Source of the DNA: Proteiniclasticum sp043951855
GTDB taxonomy: Bacteria > Bacillota > Clostridia > Clostridiales > Clostridiaceae
Assembly: GCF_043951855.1 (NCBI RefSeq)
Contig: NZ_JBINJW010000003.1
Location: 1 to 64,000, forward strand
Direction: 5' to 3'
Length of the DNA: 64,000 nucleotides
Shown here one piece after another: positions 60,986 to 64,000 of the stretch (positions are counted from its first letter, which is position 1; every line of letters starts with the position of its first letter). A program made the position numbers and the translations under genes. Below the pieces are notes generated by a model. That model ran no database searches. It saw only the letters and a program-made list of their open reading frames with translations, and was not told where the DNA came from.

Positions 60986-62353
60986 ATGCTAAAGACAATG
61001 TTAAGTTCCACTGAGTACATTGAAAAGGTAATGAATGACGTCAAAGAGAAAAATGCTCATGAATCAGAGTTCATACAGACTGTTGAAGAAGTTCTTCCAA
61101 CTCTTAAGCCTGTTCTTGAAAAATATCCTGAGTATATGGAAAAGAATATTTTAGGTAGAATCGTTGAGCCTGAAAGACAGATCATGTTTAAAGTATCCTG
61201 GGAAGATGACAACGGAGATGTACATGTGAACAGAGGATATAGAGTTCAGTTCAACGGAGCCATCGGGCCATACAAGGGTGGACTTAGATTCCATCCATCA
61301 GTAAATCTTTCCATCATGAAATTCCTGGGATTTGAACAGACATTCAAGAATTCATTGACGGGACTTCCTATTGGTGGAGGTAAGGGTGGATCAGACTTCG
61401 ACCCAAGAGGAAAAACAGACAGCGAAATTTTAAGATTCTGTCAGAGCTTCATGACTGAGCTTTACAGACATATAGGACCGAACGTGGACGTTCCTGCTGG
61501 CGACATCGGAGTTGGTGCTAGAGAAATCGGATACCTATTCGGACAGTACAGAAGAATCAGAGGCGCATTTGAGAACGGTGTATTCACGGGTAAGGGAATT
61601 CCTTACGGTGGTTCACTGATCAGACCGGAAGCAACCGGATTCGGTATTGTGTATTTCTGTAATGAAATCCTTGAGCACAACAACGATACCATGGTGGGCA
61701 AGACCATTGCAGCATCAGGTTTCGGAAACGTGACATGGGGTGTCTGCAAAAAGGCGACCGAATTAGGTGCAAAGGTTGTGACACTTTCAGGTCCAGACGG
61801 ATACATTTATGATCCAGAAGGTGTAGCGACAGATGAAAAGATCAACTATCTGGTGGAAATGAGAAACTCAGGAAGAGATAAGGTGAAGGATTATGCCGAC
61901 AAGTTCGGAGTGGAATTCTTTGCGAATGAGAAGCCATGGGGCAGAAAAGTTGATATCATCATGCCTTGTGCAACACAGAATGACATCCATATTGAACATG
62001 CCAAGATGATTGTTGAGAATGACATCAAGTATGTATGTGAAGGTGCGAACATGCCTTGCACAAACGAAGCGGTATCCTACTTCCTTGAGAAAGGACTTAT
62101 TGTTGGACCATCCAAAGCCGCAAATGCTGGTGGAGTTTCCGTATCAGCACTTGAAATGTCTCAGAACAGCATGAGATTATCATGGACTGAAGAAGAAGTG
62201 GATGCCAAGCTGCATCAGATCATGAAGAATATTCACAAGAATGCTATGGATGCTGCCGAGTTCTACGGATTCGGATATAACCTGGTAGCAGGTGCAAACA
62301 TCGCAGGATTTGACAAAGTAGCAAAAGCTATGGTAGCTCAGGGACGTTACTAA
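60986..62353 (+). CDS. gdhA: Glutamate dehydrogenase (hexameric, about 455 aa)
   Basis: Interconverts glutamate and 2-oxoglutarate plus ammonia. The 455-residue class I enzyme has NRGYRVQFNGAIGPYKGGLRFHP, the catalytic-lysine region GLPIGGGKGGSDFDPRGK and the Rossmann turn ASGFGNVTWG. Length and sequence are like the hexameric enzyme of Clostridium symbiosum, which uses NAD in fermentation; the cofactor here is not settled by eye. SD GGGGGT. The 293-nt upstream gap is AT-rich, with a TATAAT at 60867-60872 and no clear -35. Confidence 0.94.
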   Translation: MLKTMLSSTEYIEKVMNDVKEKNAHESEFIQTVEEVLPTLKPVLEKYPEYMEKNILGRIVEPERQIMFKVSWEDDNGDVHVNRGYRVQFNGAIGPYKGGLRFHPSVNLSIMKFLGFEQTFKNSLTGLPIGGGKGGSDFDPRGKTDSEILRFCQSFMTELYRHIGPNVDVPAGDIGVGAREIGYLFGQYRRIRGAFENGVFTGKGIPYGGSLIRPEATGFGIVYFCNEILEHNNDTMVGKTIAASGFGNVTWGVCKKATELGAKVVTLSGPDGYIYDPEGVATDEKINYLVEMRNSGRDKVKDYADKFGVEFFANEKPWGRKVDIIMPCATQNDIHIEHAKMIVENDIKYVCEGANMPCTNEAVSYFLEKGLIVGPSKAANAGGVSVSALEMSQNSMRLSWTEEEVDAKLHQIMKNIHKNAMDAAEFYGFGYNLVAGANIAGFDKVAKAMVAQGRY

Positions 62354-62459
62354 AATCAAACTAAATCATGAAAGGCTTGCATAAGTGCAGGCCTTTATTC
62401 TATTATTGAAGAAGATTAGAGAGAATCAGAGAAACCTGATTCGATAAGGACGTGAATAT

Positions 62460-63671
62460 ATGAATGTAGTAGTTATTGGTGGTGGTCCTGCAGGAATGAT
62501 GGCTGCCATTAAAGCGGCGCAGAACAAGAAGCATCATGTAACGCTTCTGGAGCGAAATGAAAAACTGGGAAAAAAACTGTTTATAACTGGTAAGGGAAGA
62601 TGCAATGTAACAAACAGCAGGGATATCAGTGATTTCTTCGAATTCATTCCCAGGAACCGAGAGTTTTTATATAGTGCACTCTATACTTTTACCAATGAAC
62701 ATCTCATGACTTTTCTTCAGGATAAGGGATTACCGCTAAAAGTGGAAAGAGGAAACAGAGTGTTTCCGGTTTCAGATAAGTCTTATGATGTAATACAGGT
62801 TCTGAGAAATGAACTGAATGATCTGCATGTTGATATACGACTTCATACAAAAGTGGAAGATCTCATTGTGGAAGACAGCACAATCAGATCACTGATCACC
62901 AATAAGGGTGTTATATCCGCTGACTGGTATATTTTTGCCGGAGGTGGAAGTTCCTATTATGGAACGGGATCTGATGGGAGTCTTCATAAGCTCATCGAGA
63001 AGACAGGACATACCATCACTCCGTTGAAGCCGTCTCTGATTCCACTGGTCTTAAGAGAAGGATTTCCCAAAGAACTTCAGGGGCTCAGTCTCAGGAACGT
63101 CAGATTCACATTGAAAGAAGGCAGGAAAGAACTCTTTACAGAAATAGGGGAGATGCTGTTCACACACTTCGGAATCAGCGGACCACTGGTGCTTTCGGCA
63201 TCCGCATATTATAAAGGTGGGGATGCTTCAGGAAGTATTGACTTCAAACCTGGTCTTGATCTGAAGGAACTGGACAACAGACTTCAGCGTGATTTCATGA
63301 AATACCAGAACAAGGATTATAAGAATTCCTTGTCGGATCTTCTTCCTTCCAAACTGATCCCGATCATTATTGCAATGTCAGGGATAGATCCGGATAAGAA
63401 ATGCAACAGCATTATAAAAGAGGAAAGAATGAACCTTGCAAGGTTACTGAAAAACTTTGAAGTGCATATCAATGGAACCAAATCCATCAATGAGGCAATC
63501 ATCACAAGAGGTGGTGTTGAGGTGAAGGAAATCGATCCAAGTACAATGAAATCCAAGTTAATCAGAAACTTATCCTTCGCAGGAGAAATAATCGATGTTG
63601 ATGCGGTGACAGGCGGATATAATCTGCAGATCGCATTTTCAACAGGATATCTGGCAGGTGAAAGCATATGA
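62460..63671 (+). CDS. HI0933-family NAD(P)/FAD-dependent oxidoreductase
   Basis: A 403-residue flavoprotein of the HI0933/YtfP/BaiN group. FAD-binding dinucleotide motif VVIGGGPAGMMAAIKAA at the N-terminus, then GKGRCNVTNS, which typifies the family, RVFPVSDKSYDVI, GTGSDG, and a C-terminal GGVEVKEIDPSTMKSKL with FAGEIIDVDAVTGGYNLQIAFSTG. The cellular substrate of this common family is uncertain; gut homologues (BaiN) act on bile acids. The stop overlaps the start of aroH (ATGA). Confidence 0.88.
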   Translation: MNVVVIGGGPAGMMAAIKAAQNKKHHVTLLERNEKLGKKLFITGKGRCNVTNSRDISDFFEFIPRNREFLYSALYTFTNEHLMTFLQDKGLPLKVERGNRVFPVSDKSYDVIQVLRNELNDLHVDIRLHTKVEDLIVEDSTIRSLITNKGVISADWYIFAGGGSSYYGTGSDGSLHKLIEKTGHTITPLKPSLIPLVLREGFPKELQGLSLRNVRFTLKEGRKELFTEIGEMLFTHFGISGPLVLSASAYYKGGDASGSIDFKPGLDLKELDNRLQRDFMKYQNKDYKNSLSDLLPSKLIPIIIAMSGIDPDKKCNSIIKEERMNLARLLKNFEVHINGTKSINEAIITRGGVEVKEIDPSTMKSKLIRNLSFAGEIIDVDAVTGGYNLQIAFSTGYLAGESI

Positions 63672-64000
63672 TCGCCATTAGAGGAGCCATAACCATTGAA
63701 CAGGATACACCTGAACAGATCAAGGATGCCACATTAGAACTTCTGATTGAAATAATGAATAGAAATCATCTGGATTCAGATAAAATGGTGTCGGTGCTTT
63801 TTACAGCCACCACAGATATAAAAAGTGCCTATCCCGGGAAATTTATGCGGGAAGGATTGAATATTTACGATACAGCGATACTTCATTTCCAGGAAATGAA
63901 CGTGGAAGGTTCTCTGCCTCTATGCATACGTGTTCTCATACATTATAATGATGATATTGAAGCATATCCTATCTATTTAAGAGGAGCAAAAGTCCTGAGA
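63668..64000 (+). CDS. aroH: Chorismate mutase AroH, cut by the window end
   Basis: Rearranges chorismate to prephenate for Phe/Tyr synthesis. The 111 visible residues (MIAIRGAITIEQDTPEQIKD at the start, then FTATTDIKSAYPGKFMRE and LPLCIRVLIHYN, and YLRGAKVLR at the edge) match the trimeric AroH class, including the conserved early Arg in IRGA, the late Arg in CIRVL and YLRGA. Only about 5-15 residues should be missing. Start overlaps the preceding stop by 4 nt. Confidence 0.92.
   Translation, partial: MIAIRGAITIEQDTPEQIKDATLELLIEIMNRNHLDSDKMVSVLFTATTDIKSAYPGKFMREGLNIYDTAILHFQEMNVEGSLPLCIRVLIHYNDDIEAYPIYLRGAKVLR

Overview
The window reads as a chromosomal segment of an anaerobic member of the Bacillota, class Clostridia. 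Shine-Dalgarno sites are strong (AGGAGG type), GTG and TTG starts are common, factor-independent terminators separate most units, and there is a Spo0A, a rubredoxin, a clostridial-type glutamate dehydrogenase and TRAP transport. Synteny with Bacillus and Clostridium is clear for asp23-nusB-folD-xseA-xseB-ispA-dxs-tlyA-nadK-argR-recN-spo0A and for nudix-xerD-deoB-punA-pdp-scpA-scpB. I cannot name the genus from sequence alone. There is no phage, plasmid or CRISPR; the only mobile DNA is a decayed tnpB fragment between nusB and folD.

Layout. 1-5.2 kb: initiator tRNA, then the Pst phosphate transporter operon with phoU behind a promoter carrying 11-bp-phased PhoP-like boxes, then rubredoxin. 5.3-7.5 kb: an FMN-binding protein, a flavodoxin-like protein and a convergent CapA-family lipoprotein. 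7.7-14.7 kb: a five-PAS GGDEF/HD-GYP c-di-GMP enzyme, der, and a secreted five-SH3 polysaccharide deacetylase. 14.9-16.2 kb (minus strand): a cobalamin riboswitch, a DUF4430 surface protein and an ECF transporter S component. 16.4-24 kb: helD, a GNAT acetyltransferase, sbcD-sbcC-arsC/spx. 24-29 kb: DUF3784/PH-like protein, M42 peptidase, SdpI-like protein, and on the minus strand rqcH and a PTS IIC-like protein. 29.4-34.1 kb: a reduced comG-like pilus cluster leading into aroK and efp. 34.2-38.2 kb: a structured leader, a TRAP transporter and a HAD phosphatase. 38.4-49.8 kb: the asp23-to-spo0A housekeeping block. 50-56.2 kb: nudix hydrolase, XerD-like protein, nucleoside catabolism (deoB, punA, pdp) and scpAB. 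56.3-64 kb: an unassigned class I isoprenoid-enzyme-like protein divergent from an H-NOX chemoreceptor, an RpiR regulator, gdhA, an HI0933-type flavoprotein and the start of aroH.

Points that stand out. The H-NOX chemoreceptor has the residues associated with O2 binding (W9, N74, Y140, H102). The XerD orthologue lacks two catalytic residues. FolD carries Gln at the cyclohydrolase lysine. Two sporulation genes or operons usually found at these conserved loci (spoIVB between recN and spo0A; dacF/spoIIA after the nucleoside genes) are missing although Spo0A is intact. The pilus cluster encodes several small pilin-like proteins but no recognisable major pilin. The class I prenyl-enzyme-like protein has no function I can assign and is the best candidate for new biochemistry here.
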